Positions 46,682-54,705 of a stretch of 64,000 nucleotides of DNA are shown here, piece after piece; positions within the stretch are counted from its first letter, which is position 1, and the number at the start of each line of letters is the position of its first letter. The stretch lies in contig UBTF01000010.1 of the NCBI GenBank assembly GCA_900468285.1, forward strand, positions 124,001 through 188,000, given 5' to 3'. The notes under the pieces were generated by a model that made no database searches, had not been told where the DNA came from, and worked only from the letters and a program-made list of their open reading frames with translations. The stretch comes from Hyphomicrobiales bacterium (GTDB lineage: Bacteria > Pseudomonadota > Alphaproteobacteria > Rhizobiales > Rhizobiaceae). Made by a program: the position numbers and the translations under genes.

Positions 46682-48079
46682 ATGAAAGAGATATATTGCA
46701 AGCTTCTCATCATCGGTGCAGGTCCAGGCGGTTACGTCTGTGCCATCCGCGCTGGCCAGCTGGGCATCGATACCGTCATTGTCGAACAGGCAAGGTCCGG
46801 CGGTACATGTCTGAACGTGGGCTGCATTCCATCCAAGGCGCTGATCCATGCCGGGGATGAGTTTTACAAGGTTCGCCAGATGGCGGCGGGTCGCACTTCG
46901 CTTGGCATCCGGCTACAGCAGCCGAGCCTTGATCTCGGTGAAACAATGGCCTGGAAGAACGGCATCGTCGGTCGCCTGAACAACGGCATCGCAGCCTTGT
47001 TGCAAAAGGCCAAGGTGAAAATGCTGGAGGGGACCGCGCAGTTTCGCGATGGCAAAACCGTACTTGTTGAAACGGAAACAGGCGCGCAGATTGTCAGGGC
47101 GGAGAACATCGTCATTGCTACGGGGTCCGCACCCGTAGAACTGCCTGATCTTCCCTTTGGGGAAAATGTCCTGTCTTCGGCAGAGGTATTTTCGCTGAAC
47201 GAGGTGCCTGAGAGCATGGCTATCGTCGGTGGCGGCTATATAGGGCTGGAGCTTGGCACCGCCTTTGCCAAGATGGGATCACGCGTCACGATCGTTGAGG
47301 CAACGCCCCAAATTCTTCCACAATACGACGCCGACCTGGTAAAGCCCGTTGCAAAGCGGCTTGGTGAATTGGACATCACGGTCCTAACCAATGCAGTCGC
47401 AAGAAGATATGACGCGACCGCCTCTGCACTGGTTGTTTCCGAAAGGGATGGCAAAGACATAACGCTAGTCGCCGACAAAGTGCTGGTTACAGTTGGACGA
47501 AGGCCGCGAACCGAAGGTTTTGGTCTAGAGGAGCTTGGGCTCGACATGGCCGGGCGCTTCATCCGTATCGATGAACGCTGCCGCACATCCATGCGCGGTG
47601 TGTTTGCAATAGGCGATATTACGGGCGAGCCGATGCTGGCTCACCGTGCCTCTGCCCAGGGTGAAATGGTGGCAGACATTATTGCCGGTGAAAAACGCAT
47701 GTGGGACAAGCGTTGTATTCCCACCGTATGTTTTACCGATCCGGAGATCGTCAGTGCCGGAATTTCGTCTGCCGAAGCGCGCGCTCAGGGCATCGACGTT
47801 GCTGTCGGGCAATTTCCTTTCAGCGCCAGCGGTCGCGCCATGACAATGGGGGATGAGGCAGGCTTCGTGCGGGTCGTCTCTCGTGTGGATAACCATCTGA
47901 TCCTCGGCATTCAGGCCGTAGGCGCGGGCGTGTCTGAGCTGTCCAGCACCTTTTCGCTCGCCATCGAGATGGGCGCTCGCCTAGAGGACGTCGCTGGAAC
48001 GATACATGCCCACCCCACCCGTGGCGAAGCATTTCAGGAAGCGTCGTTCAAGGCGCTGGGCCATGGTTTGCACGGCTAG
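46682..48079 (+). CDS. lpdV: Dihydrolipoyl dehydrogenase (E3)
   Basis: A 465-aa FAD disulfide oxidoreductase; ATG 46682 has GAGG upstream and GAGPGGYVCAIRAGQLG follows near residue 14. The redox Cys pair is in GGTCLNVGCIPSKALIH near residues 43-48. The second nucleotide motif is IVGGGYIGLELGTAFAKMG near 180-198. The catalytic His is in AGTIHAHPTRGEAF near the C-terminus. Being in the bkd operon, it is the dedicated E3 of this complex, and other copies for pyruvate and 2-oxoglutarate dehydrogenase are expected elsewhere. Confidence 0.95.
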   Translation: MKEIYCKLLIIGAGPGGYVCAIRAGQLGIDTVIVEQARSGGTCLNVGCIPSKALIHAGDEFYKVRQMAAGRTSLGIRLQQPSLDLGETMAWKNGIVGRLNNGIAALLQKAKVKMLEGTAQFRDGKTVLVETETGAQIVRAENIVIATGSAPVELPDLPFGENVLSSAEVFSLNEVPESMAIVGGGYIGLELGTAFAKMGSRVTIVEATPQILPQYDADLVKPVAKRLGELDITVLTNAVARRYDATASALVVSERDGKDITLVADKVLVTVGRRPRTEGFGLEELGLDMAGRFIRIDERCRTSMRGVFAIGDITGEPMLAHRASAQGEMVADIIAGEKRMWDKRCIPTVCFTDPEIVSAGISSAEARAQGIDVAVGQFPFSASGRAMTMGDEAGFVRVVSRVDNHLILGIQAVGAGVSELSSTFSLAIEMGARLEDVAGTIHAHPTRGEAFQEASFKALGHGLHG

Positions 48080-48108
48080 TTGCAGGGTGACATCAGAAGG
48101 AGGCGACA

Positions 48109-48987
48109 ATGACATCCATTGCATTTATCGGGCTCGGCCACATGGGTGCGCCGATGGCAGCAAATCTGGTCAAAGCGGGGCACATTGTGCGTGGCTTCGA
48201 TCTGGTGCCGGATCTGCTTGAACAGGCAGCCGCAGGCGGTGTCCTACCCTGCCACTCGCTCGAAGATGCGGTCGATGGATGCGATGTCGTCATCACCATG
48301 CTTCCAGCCGGCAACCATGTGCTGTCTGTCTGGAGCAGTCTGGTCTCTCTCGTCCCTGCCGGGACGTTGTTGATCGATTGCTCCACGATCGATATCGAAA
48401 GCGCCCGTTCAGCGCATGACTTGGCCAGCAACCACGCCTGTCCTTCACTGGATGCTCCGGTTTCCGGCGGAACGGCAGGTGCACAGGCCGCCACGTTGAC
48501 ATTCATGGTGGGCGGGCAATCAGAAAGCTATGCGCGAGCAGAACCGTTGCTGCAGGCAATGGGCAGGCGGATCGTCTTTTGTGGAGGACCGTCCATGGGG
48601 CAGGCGGCAAAAATCTGCAACAACATGATCCTCGGGGTATCAATGATAGCCGTCTCGGAAGCCTTTGTTCTCGCCGACAAGCTAGGGCTTTCTCAGCAAT
48701 CCCTGTTTGATATTGCCTCTGTGTCATCCGGTCAATGTTGGGCATTGAACAGCTATTGCCCGGTGCCAGGCCCCGTTCCATCTTCACCCGCAAATCGAGA
48801 TTATCTCCCGGGATTTGCAGCGGCCCTGATGCTGAAAGACCTGTCTCTGGCACAGGACGCTGCGCGAATGAGCGGTGCAGAAACACCGCTCGGTAGGGAA
48901 GCGGCAGCGCTCTATCAAAGATTTCTTGACACGGGAGGAGGCGGGAAGGACTTTTCCGCAATTATTCAGATGCTTGGCAAAGCATAA
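48109..48987 (+). CDS. mmsB: 3-Hydroxyisobutyrate dehydrogenase
   Basis: A 292-aa NAD-dependent beta-hydroxyacid dehydrogenase, with AAGGAGGCGACA before the ATG. Rossmann start FIGLGHMGAPMAANLVKAGH, substrate motif DAPVSGGTAGAQAATLTFM near residue 121, and catalytic Lys in GQAAKICNNMILG near 170. The stretch LNSYCPVPGPVPSSPANRDY is characteristic of MmsB. It oxidises 3-hydroxyisobutyrate to methylmalonate semialdehyde in valine breakdown, which fits the operon. The methylmalonate-semialdehyde dehydrogenase gene (mmsA) is not in the window. Confidence 0.93.
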   Translation: MTSIAFIGLGHMGAPMAANLVKAGHIVRGFDLVPDLLEQAAAGGVLPCHSLEDAVDGCDVVITMLPAGNHVLSVWSSLVSLVPAGTLLIDCSTIDIESARSAHDLASNHACPSLDAPVSGGTAGAQAATLTFMVGGQSESYARAEPLLQAMGRRIVFCGGPSMGQAAKICNNMILGVSMIAVSEAFVLADKLGLSQQSLFDIASVSSGQCWALNSYCPVPGPVPSSPANRDYLPGFAAALMLKDLSLAQDAARMSGAETPLGREAAALYQRFLDTGGGGKDFSAIIQMLGKA

Positions 48988-48993
48988 TAGAGA

Positions 48994-49022
48994 CCGGGAT
49001 AGGGAAGTTATCCCTATCCCGG
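48994..49022. terminator. Strong hairpin ending the bkd operon and the convergent YcaO/TfuA gene set
   Basis: Perfect 12-bp stem CCGGGATAGGGA/TCCCTATCCCGG with a five-base loop, seven bases after the mmsB stop, followed by CAAAAATTTCTTCTT. It sits between convergent genes and can serve both directions; the T-run is modest. Confidence 0.75.
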
Positions 49023-49050
49023 CAAAAATTTCTTCTTGAAAAAGGTGGTG

Positions 49051-49299
49051 TCAGCAATGGCCTGCGCGAACGGAGGCAAGATTGATGATTTCTACATTTG
49101 AAAGGTCAACGTCCATCTCGCTTTGCAGTGCGGACTTGAGAGCCTGTTTTGCGACGTCGATATACCAGCTGGCGGAAGGCGCTCCTAGGGAGTCGGCGAC
49201 ACCTTCTGCATAAGTCAGCATGTTGATGAGAGTGAGAAAGTCCTCCTGGCGTTCATTAATCTGGGCGTCAGTGTTCATGGAAGTCATCGGTAAACTCAT
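49051..49299 (-). CDS. 82-aa protein next to TfuA, candidate modified peptide
   Basis: I do not recognise a family. The ATG at 49299 (MSLPMTSMNTDAQINERQED) is one choice among three close ATGs (49299, 49287, 49278); the frame stays open to 49458 but the extension looks non-coding. The product is acidic and mostly helical (FLTLINMLTYAEGVADSLGA, then WYIDVAKQALKSALQSEMDV). It ends in SVRAGHC, the only Cys of the protein and its last residue. It lies 113 bp after tfuA on the same strand. Size, position and the Cys end make it a candidate substrate of the YcaO/TfuA pair, or an accessory protein. This is inference. Confidence 0.65.
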   Translation of the reverse strand: MSLPMTSMNTDAQINERQEDFLTLINMLTYAEGVADSLGAPSASWYIDVAKQALKSALQSEMDVDLSNVEIINLASVRAGHC

Positions 49300-49412
49300 C
49301 GTATGTTGTTGCGACAAATTCACCCTAACGGCACCGATTCCATTTCGCGCGTTGCAAAACCGTTGCACACGCAGAGCTTGATCATGCGGCACACCATTCG
49401 CGTTGCGCTTAA

Positions 49413-50102
49413 TTAGTAATACATTTTCCGGAAAAGCGGCGTCGCGTTGAATTGCCATTCCATGTCGACCGCTGGCGCCAGATCACCTTGCATTGCCTGG
49501 ATCAATTCCAGAGCATCGAGCCTCTTCTGGTCGATCCAACAAATGTCCACAACCGCCTTCAGCCTGTCGAAATCCATGTTTGCCGCCTGGGCGATAGCTT
49601 TCCATGTCCGGCGTTTGAAGAATATTTGGCAGGCGGCGTCATTGAGCAAGTTGTACTCCGTTGCGCTCACCATCTGCTTTTGTAGCATCCTGTCGAGGGT
49701 GGCCTGTACATTCACCAGTGGAAGGCTTGTGGCTGGATAACCAAGCTCTGCTGGACCATAGGTCAAGGCCACATCTGCATCGTCTACCCGTTTGCCGGAA
49801 GCGAAATCCTCAAAGATCCTGCCGATGCCGACCATTCCGAAGGCCGCGCACTCTGCTGCACGCAGGGCGCCCATGCTGGCAGCTCCAAACACGCGAACCT
49901 TATTCGAAAGGGCGTATAGGAGCTCCTTATGCCACACGGGTGCTGCCATTGCGAACTGTCCATCGATGATGCCAATGGCGGTTGCTCCGTCGGCTAAGGC
50001 ACGCATGACGTCTCCCTGGCAGGCGGGCGGTCGAAAATCGATATCCGGGGCAGCATAATCCCGAGCGTCTGGCAGGCTCGGTCCAACAAAGATAGTTTTC
50101 AT
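49413..50102 (-). CDS. TfuA-like protein
   Basis: A 229-aa protein of the TfuA family. The true start is ATG 50102 (MKTIFVGPSLPDARDY), overlapping the YcaO stop by one base (TGATG); the open frame inside ycaO is not used. Family motifs are IGIIDGQF (near residue 45), VWHKELLYALS (near 57) and VRVFGAASMGALRAAECAAF followed by MVGIGRIFEDF (residues 70-102). TfuA was first found in trifolitoxin production. With YcaO it is required for thioamide formation in methanogen methyl-coenzyme M reductase and in thioviridamide-type peptides, probably by delivering sulfur (established knowledge). Confidence 0.92.
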   Translation of the reverse strand: MKTIFVGPSLPDARDYAAPDIDFRPPACQGDVMRALADGATAIGIIDGQFAMAAPVWHKELLYALSNKVRVFGAASMGALRAAECAAFGMVGIGRIFEDFASGKRVDDADVALTYGPAELGYPATSLPLVNVQATLDRMLQKQMVSATEYNLLNDAACQIFFKRRTWKAIAQAANMDFDRLKAVVDICWIDQKRLDALELIQAMQGDLAPAVDMEWQFNATPLFRKMYY

Positions 50103-51280
50103 CAAAGAGCCTTGGAAAGTGCGCGGCTGCCAAACCGCCGATGCCGATCGCCATCCGGGTTTTCCAACTGAGGCGCGACCACTTTCACGACAGAGGCCGG
50201 CAGCCAATCCGGGGCAAGATCGACGGCGAAAAGGTCGCAGATGCCACGTTCCTGAAGCCTGCCAAGGACGGCCTGCAGAGATTGCTGGGTGGATGTCGAA
50301 CCGAGAACCGGCAAATCCTTCAAGCCTCTTGTAGCAATGGAATTCATCGCCTCCAGCGTTGCGGTATCTGCGGGCTGCGAAAAAATCTCCGGAAGAAGAT
50401 CATCTCTAGCGCCGGCAATGAACGTCATTCTGGATTGCACCGCTTCCGTGATCGCTCTCATGGCGGCAATTTCGGGAAGGGTCGAGGCGCCCGCACCCAT
50501 GGTGATGTCCACATGGCGTATGGATCGTGGATAGCTCCGGTCTCTTGGACCGAGAAGCGCTACGACGCAAGGTATCGCCAAATCCGTCGTAATGTCGAAT
50601 AGGGATATGTCGAGACCTGCAGCAGTGATCTTGTCCAGGGCTTGCCGCAGTGCGGGGGCACAAATTGCCGCGGTGTCTATCGCTGCTTTATATCGCTTGG
50701 CAGCGGGCGTTACCTGCCACAGCGTCAAGGCATCGCGCTCTACACGCTCCAGCAAGCCATGCAGGACCGCTTCGTCACGTGTATTGCCCGATGCAAGGCC
50801 GTCGGATGATTGCCAATATCGTGACGATGGTACTGTGCGGTCGAGATGGATTGCCTCATAGGGAAGCCAAACAGGCTGAGCGCCAACGAGGTGGGTGCCG
50901 CGAACCCAGCTTGATTCTTCGTCTGGCGCTGGGGGCTTTGAGTGAGACAGAAGCAGGCAATCCAGCGTATCGACAGTTTGCCCTTCTTTTTCGAGCATCA
51001 ACCGGCTTGTAACGCGCAAAAAGCAAGCGGGATTTGTGGCAACCGCCCGCTCAATTGCCTCCATCGCTGCCGATGTCTTGGCCGCTTCGTCATCGATACC
51101 CTTTCCTTGGGCGATCACGATGGCCTTGGCGTTGGGAGCAAATGCGCACCAGACGGCGATGCCGATATCATCCAGGCCAGTCTGTCGGGCAAGCCGCGTG
51201 ATGCCCAACCGCGACAGGAAAGGCGAAACCCGTGAAAAGGTTTCGCCCGCAGAGCACGCTCGATAATTGTCGAGCTGCAA
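50102..51280 (-). CDS. YcaO-domain protein (TfuA-associated)
   Basis: A 392-aa ATP-dependent peptide-backbone activating enzyme. No ATG is near the start; TTG 51280 is taken, three bases after the stop of the 74-aa gene, implying translational coupling. ATP/Mg motifs are intact: SAAMEAIER (residues 70-78), SDGLASGNTRDEAVLHGLLE running into RVERDA (159-184), and LPEIAAMRAITEAVQSR (268-284). The C-terminus ends FGSRALSKAL and lacks the Pro-rich PxPxP tail of azoline-forming YcaO enzymes. That, with the TfuA partner and no dehydrogenase or cyclodehydratase partner, favours thioamidation over azole formation (inference). Confidence 0.93.
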   Translation of the reverse strand: MQLDNYRACSAGETFSRVSPFLSRLGITRLARQTGLDDIGIAVWCAFAPNAKAIVIAQGKGIDDEAAKTSAAMEAIERAVATNPACFLRVTSRLMLEKEGQTVDTLDCLLLSHSKPPAPDEESSWVRGTHLVGAQPVWLPYEAIHLDRTVPSSRYWQSSDGLASGNTRDEAVLHGLLERVERDALTLWQVTPAAKRYKAAIDTAAICAPALRQALDKITAAGLDISLFDITTDLAIPCVVALLGPRDRSYPRSIRHVDITMGAGASTLPEIAAMRAITEAVQSRMTFIAGARDDLLPEIFSQPADTATLEAMNSIATRGLKDLPVLGSTSTQQSLQAVLGRLQERGICDLFAVDLAPDWLPASVVKVVAPQLENPDGDRHRRFGSRALSKAL

Positions 51281-51282
51281 GA

Positions 51283-51507
51283 TCAGTCTTGGCCTTCGTG
51301 GATGCCGGTTGCAATAGGCGATGTCGAGGAAACCGCAATCGCCAGATTAACACCCTTGGTCAGTGTTACGCCCGAAGCGCGCAGAGATGCTGCTGTCGCC
51401 AGCTCGTCGGACAGGGGAGCTTTGATAGCAGTCACGGTTCCCGCCTTCAGATCCGCCAGCCAAAGACCATTTTCGCCTTCAACTCCAAAAACAACTGCCT
51501 GTGTCAT
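51283..51507 (-). CDS. 74-aa protein upstream of and coupled to YcaO
   Basis: No family recognised. AGGAAAG stands eight bases before the ATG, so translation is likely. The sequence starts MTQAVVFGVEGENGLWLADL with alternating hydrophobic residues like a beta sheet, continues with a helix (SDELATAASLRAS) and ends SSTSPIATGIHEGQD, rich in Ser, Thr and Gly and without Cys. Its stop is three bases from the ycaO TTG. It could be a precursor peptide, a peptide-binding partner or a small regulator; I cannot decide. Confidence 0.7.
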   Translation of the reverse strand: MTQAVVFGVEGENGLWLADLKAGTVTAIKAPLSDELATAASLRASGVTLTKGVNLAIAVSSTSPIATGIHEGQD

Positions 51508-51519
51508 TAATACTTTCCT

Positions 51520-53331
51520 TTAAAAACCGGCCCTTATGAGCCCTTCGCGATACATTTCAGTCTGCCACGGTTCTTTGTGAGGAACGACCGCCAGCCAACG
51601 CTCCAAATCAAAACTTGGATTGTCTTCGAAGACCTTTGCTCGATAAACGCGAGCTTTGTCAATGTCTCCCATCATCCCACAACATGCTGCAGCCAGACGC
51701 GCGGCCAGGCGCTTGCTGGACATGCGGCCGATGTAATCCAGTGCCTGCTGATATTCCTCGAGAAAGTAACTGGCTCCTGCCGCCGTCCAGAAGTAAATGT
51801 CTGGCGATATCGGGTTGAGAGAGATGGCGTGCTTGATCTTGACGATCGCATTCTTCGGGTCACTGTTATGGATCAGGCTGTCAGCATGGCTGCATAGGAC
51901 ATCGGCATATTGCGGGCTGAGGCTTTCAGCCTCAGCCAGCGCGGCGAGGCTTTCGTCGATTTGCCCCATGAAAAGACGGCTTACGCCGAGCTCCTTGAAG
52001 CCGCTGGCAGATCCACCATTCTGCTTGATAGCATTGTCCGCGAAATACTCAGCCTTCTTGAGCAGATCGTCGTCTCCTCGCGCTGTCAGTATCCACTCCA
52101 TGGTAAGTGTACGTGACATGCCCGCCAGCGCTTCTGGCAGGTCGCTGCCGTGGTCCAGCGCCTCTTTGAAATATTTCCTTGCGCGGCGGGTCCCGGGCAG
52201 GCTGATGCTGGAAAGGGATTGCAATCCCTTGAGATAGAGAAAATAGGCTTCAGGTCTTCGCGAGAAATCACCCACGGCGCTTTGATGCGATCCTATTCGA
52301 GACATCAGTTGGTTTTGAATGGCCTGAGCAATCGTAGTGCGATGTGATGCAATTGAGACAGGCGAAAGCTCGAAGCGCTCTGCCCAGATGACCTCTTCGG
52401 TTGGCGTGAAAATCAGTTGTACGAAAAGATGGGTTTCGTTTCGCCGGCTGTCGAGTGCATAAACGACATTGTGCTTCTCCAGCACGGAAGCCTTGTCTTT
52501 CGATGCCTGTATTCGCTCCGAAGTATATGGTGCCACCACCGAGACGAAACGACTGCTGCAAAGTCCAATCGTCAAGTCCTCGATCAGCGCGTTTGCGACC
52601 GATCCCTCCCGGCTCGCCTCTTTCGACGTGTGCGGCGGAAGAAGCGCGATACGGGGCTGCGTGGAATGGTTTACGTCATTCCTTCCAGCGGCGAGTGGCG
52701 CGGGACTGGCGGCGACTGCGGGAACCGCTTCACCGGACTTTTTTGTTCCCAGTTCGGCTGATAGCAGGTTCCTGATTTCATGATCGTGAGGGTCGGCTTC
52801 CAGCAGAAGGACCGCAGCCCGCCTGAGGTCGGCATTGGCCTGTGGCCTTAGAACAGGGTCTACCGCCAACGCCAGGAATTGCGCTCGAAGGCCACTTAGA
52901 AGTCGAAGGCGAACATCTCTCGCCCAGGTATCCAGAGCAGTCTTTCCGCCCCCGAGTGAGGGAAGAAATTGCATGGCGACCGCACTGCAGGCCGCTTGAA
53001 AACGTTCCAGTGGCGACGCAAGCCCGTTGAACTCGAGATCGCAATGCAGAACCTCCCTGTTCAGCGAGAGGCTCGTGGCTTCAACCGAGATGATGGGCGC
53101 CGCAATATCTTGAGTCGCCTGCGTGAAACGACGCAGAGTCGAACGCAGATTCGTGGCCGCAGCGTCACGGTTTCCCGGCCACAAGAGCTTGGCGATATCG
53201 CGTCTTGCGACCGGTTTTCCCACATCGTACAGATACGCGCAAATCAGCAAGGACTGGGAAGGAACGTTTATAACGTTGCCGTTTTCGTCCTCGAGATTGC
53301 ATCTACCCAGTGTTGCCAGTCGCAGTGGCAT
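51520..53331 (-). CDS. SARP-like transcriptional regulator with TolB-like and TPR domains
   Basis: A 603-aa regulator. Residues 1-95 form an OmpR/SARP-type winged helix (PSQSLLICAYLYDVGKPVAR, then DIAKLLWPGNRDAAATNLRS). Residues 100-200 resemble a bacterial transcriptional activator domain. Residues 225-330 look like the TolB-like segment of adenylate-cyclase-type regulators (ALIEDLTIGLCSSRFVSVVA, VIWAERFELSP). Tetratricopeptide repeats fill 370-600. SARP proteins activate antibiotic clusters in Streptomyces; here the gene is twelve bases upstream of the 74-aa gene, so it is the best candidate activator of the YcaO/TfuA genes. Confidence 0.85.
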   Translation of the reverse strand: MPLRLATLGRCNLEDENGNVINVPSQSLLICAYLYDVGKPVARRDIAKLLWPGNRDAAATNLRSTLRRFTQATQDIAAPIISVEATSLSLNREVLHCDLEFNGLASPLERFQAACSAVAMQFLPSLGGGKTALDTWARDVRLRLLSGLRAQFLALAVDPVLRPQANADLRRAAVLLLEADPHDHEIRNLLSAELGTKKSGEAVPAVAASPAPLAAGRNDVNHSTQPRIALLPPHTSKEASREGSVANALIEDLTIGLCSSRFVSVVAPYTSERIQASKDKASVLEKHNVVYALDSRRNETHLFVQLIFTPTEEVIWAERFELSPVSIASHRTTIAQAIQNQLMSRIGSHQSAVGDFSRRPEAYFLYLKGLQSLSSISLPGTRRARKYFKEALDHGSDLPEALAGMSRTLTMEWILTARGDDDLLKKAEYFADNAIKQNGGSASGFKELGVSRLFMGQIDESLAALAEAESLSPQYADVLCSHADSLIHNSDPKNAIVKIKHAISLNPISPDIYFWTAAGASYFLEEYQQALDYIGRMSSKRLAARLAAACCGMMGDIDKARVYRAKVFEDNPSFDLERWLAVVPHKEPWQTEMYREGLIRAGF

Positions 53332-53336
53332 GTCGA

Positions 53337-53771
53337 TCAGTGCGCGCTGGAGGCGGAGGCTTCGGCGTCCTTCTGCGTCTCGACGGCGCTGCTGTTGCCG
53401 AGCGATTGAACGAGCTCAAGCACGCGGCGTCTTACACGGGCGTCTTCGATGGCCGAAAATGCCCTTGCAAGCAACACACCCTCTTTCGAGTTCATGAACT
53501 GCGACAGGACGCTCGGAGCAGCGAGCGCTCTGTCTTCGGAGGCTTCTGGACCTCCTTCGAAGAAGTAGGAGATATGAACGTCCAGCAACTCGGAGATGTG
53601 CTGGAGACGGCTGGCGCCGACTCTGTTCGTGCCTTTTTCGTATTTCTGGACCTGCTGGAAAGTGATTCCCAGCCCGTCGCCAAGCTTTTCCTGGCTCAAG
53701 CCAAGCATGACGCGACGCATACGAATGCGCGACCCTACATGTATGTCGGTCGAATTAGGTGATTTCTTCAT
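53337..53771 (-). CDS. XRE-family transcriptional regulator
   Basis: A 144-aa protein starting MKKSPNSTDIHVGSRIRMRR at 53771 (GGGGG upstream; the frame is open to 53834). The helix-turn-helix at about residues 11-66 is of the rhizobial type, RRVMLGLSQEKLGDGLGITF followed by QQVQKYEKGTNRV and LLDVHISYFFEG. The C-terminal half is helical with Ala and Ser. It ends five bases before the SARP-like gene and is probably the first gene of the leftward unit, hence a likely autoregulator of the whole block. Confidence 0.87.
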   Translation of the reverse strand: MKKSPNSTDIHVGSRIRMRRVMLGLSQEKLGDGLGITFQQVQKYEKGTNRVGASRLQHISELLDVHISYFFEGGPEASEDRALAAPSVLSQFMNSKEGVLLARAFSAIEDARVRRRVLELVQSLGNSSAVETQKDAEASASSAH

Positions 53772-53948
53772 GATGCGGATGCCCCCTGGGACGTGAACTC
53801 TACGTATGATTGCCAGAAATTTTCTTGATCGCAACTGGTCGACAAAGAAAATACAGATAAATTCGAGATGTGGCTTAATATTGGGCAGAAGCTGCCAAGT
53901 CGTTCATTTCAACTTTACAAGTTAAGTGTCCGACTCTGCAGATAGCCT

Positions 53949-54599
53949 TCACCGTCGCGCCGGACGCTGAATAGCTGCAGGCGGGATTGGTTGCAGTATG
54001 TTCATCAAGGCGCCGTATGGCAGCAGAAGCACAAAACCTACCAATACCTTAACCGACAGGTCACCCAGTGCCCAGGACACCCAGCGCGGCGCTTCGCTGG
54101 TGAAAATGCCGAAGATCGGCGCATGTTCGATAGCGAACGGATCATTGGCGCCAAAAACGCTGAAAGATGCTGCAAAGGCCAAGGAGAAGAACAGGGCGGT
54201 ATCGACGACCGAGCCGAGCATCGATCCCGCCAACGGGGCCTGCCACCAGGTTTGACGACGCAGCCGATTGAAGACGAAGATATCCAGCAGCTGGCCGATC
54301 AGATAAGCCGTTCCCGAGGCAATCGCGATCCTTGGAATGGACGTCCAGAAGGAAAGCGTCACACCAACGACGAAGCCTGCCAGAACAACCCTTCGGGCGA
54401 CGGCCGGACCGAATTGCCGGTTGGTCAGATCTGTGATGAGGAATGCGACGGGGTAGGTGAATGCACCCCATGTCAGGAGATCGCCAAGATTGATGCCGAA
54501 CAATGTGCCAGCGAGTGGATGCTGAACGAGAATGTTCGATGCGACGACGATGAGGGTCATCAGGCCAATATAGGCCAGTGTAGAGCGGAGGTAGGGCAT
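53949..54599 (-). CDS. Queuosine precursor transporter (YhhQ/VUT family)
   Basis: A 216-aa inner-membrane protein with about six membrane segments. ATG 54599 (MPYLRSTLAYIGLMTLIVVA) has AGGAT at a good distance; the frame is open to 54641 across the rpmB terminator and is not used there. TNRQFGPAVARRVVLAGFVV and IASGTAYLIGQLLDIFVFNR are family hallmarks. YhhQ imports preQ0/preQ1 for queuosine in tRNA. It is downstream of rpmB on the same strand but separated by a terminator. Confidence 0.92.
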   Translation of the reverse strand: MPYLRSTLAYIGLMTLIVVASNILVQHPLAGTLFGINLGDLLTWGAFTYPVAFLITDLTNRQFGPAVARRVVLAGFVVGVTLSFWTSIPRIAIASGTAYLIGQLLDIFVFNRLRRQTWWQAPLAGSMLGSVVDTALFFSLAFAASFSVFGANDPFAIEHAPIFGIFTSEAPRWVSWALGDLSVKVLVGFVLLLPYGALMNILQPIPPAAIQRPARR

Positions 54600-54642
54600 T
54601 TTTTTATCCTGGGTGATGCCACCAGTTAGAGCCAAAAACAAG

Positions 54643-54680
54643 CGAAAGGCTTGAGCGGCAATTGCCAGTCAAGCCTTTCG
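54643..54680 (-). terminator. Intrinsic terminator of rpmB
   Basis: Perfect 12-bp stem CGAAAGGCTTGA/TCAAGCCTTTCG with a 14-base loop that itself contains the palindrome GGCAATTGCC. Read on the minus strand it is followed by CTTGTTTTTGG. It begins 26 bp after the rpmB stop. Confidence 0.85.
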
Positions 54681-54705
54681 AAAGTGCATGTTGTCGTAGC
54701 AGCGA

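Noticed and set aside
54600..54642. Possible preQ1 riboswitch before the queuosine-precursor transporter (CTGG...CCAG followed by an A-rich tail at the start codon)
   Set aside because: The stem is too short and mispaired, and the loop and tail do not match the class I consensus as I know it. A covariance-model search would settle it.
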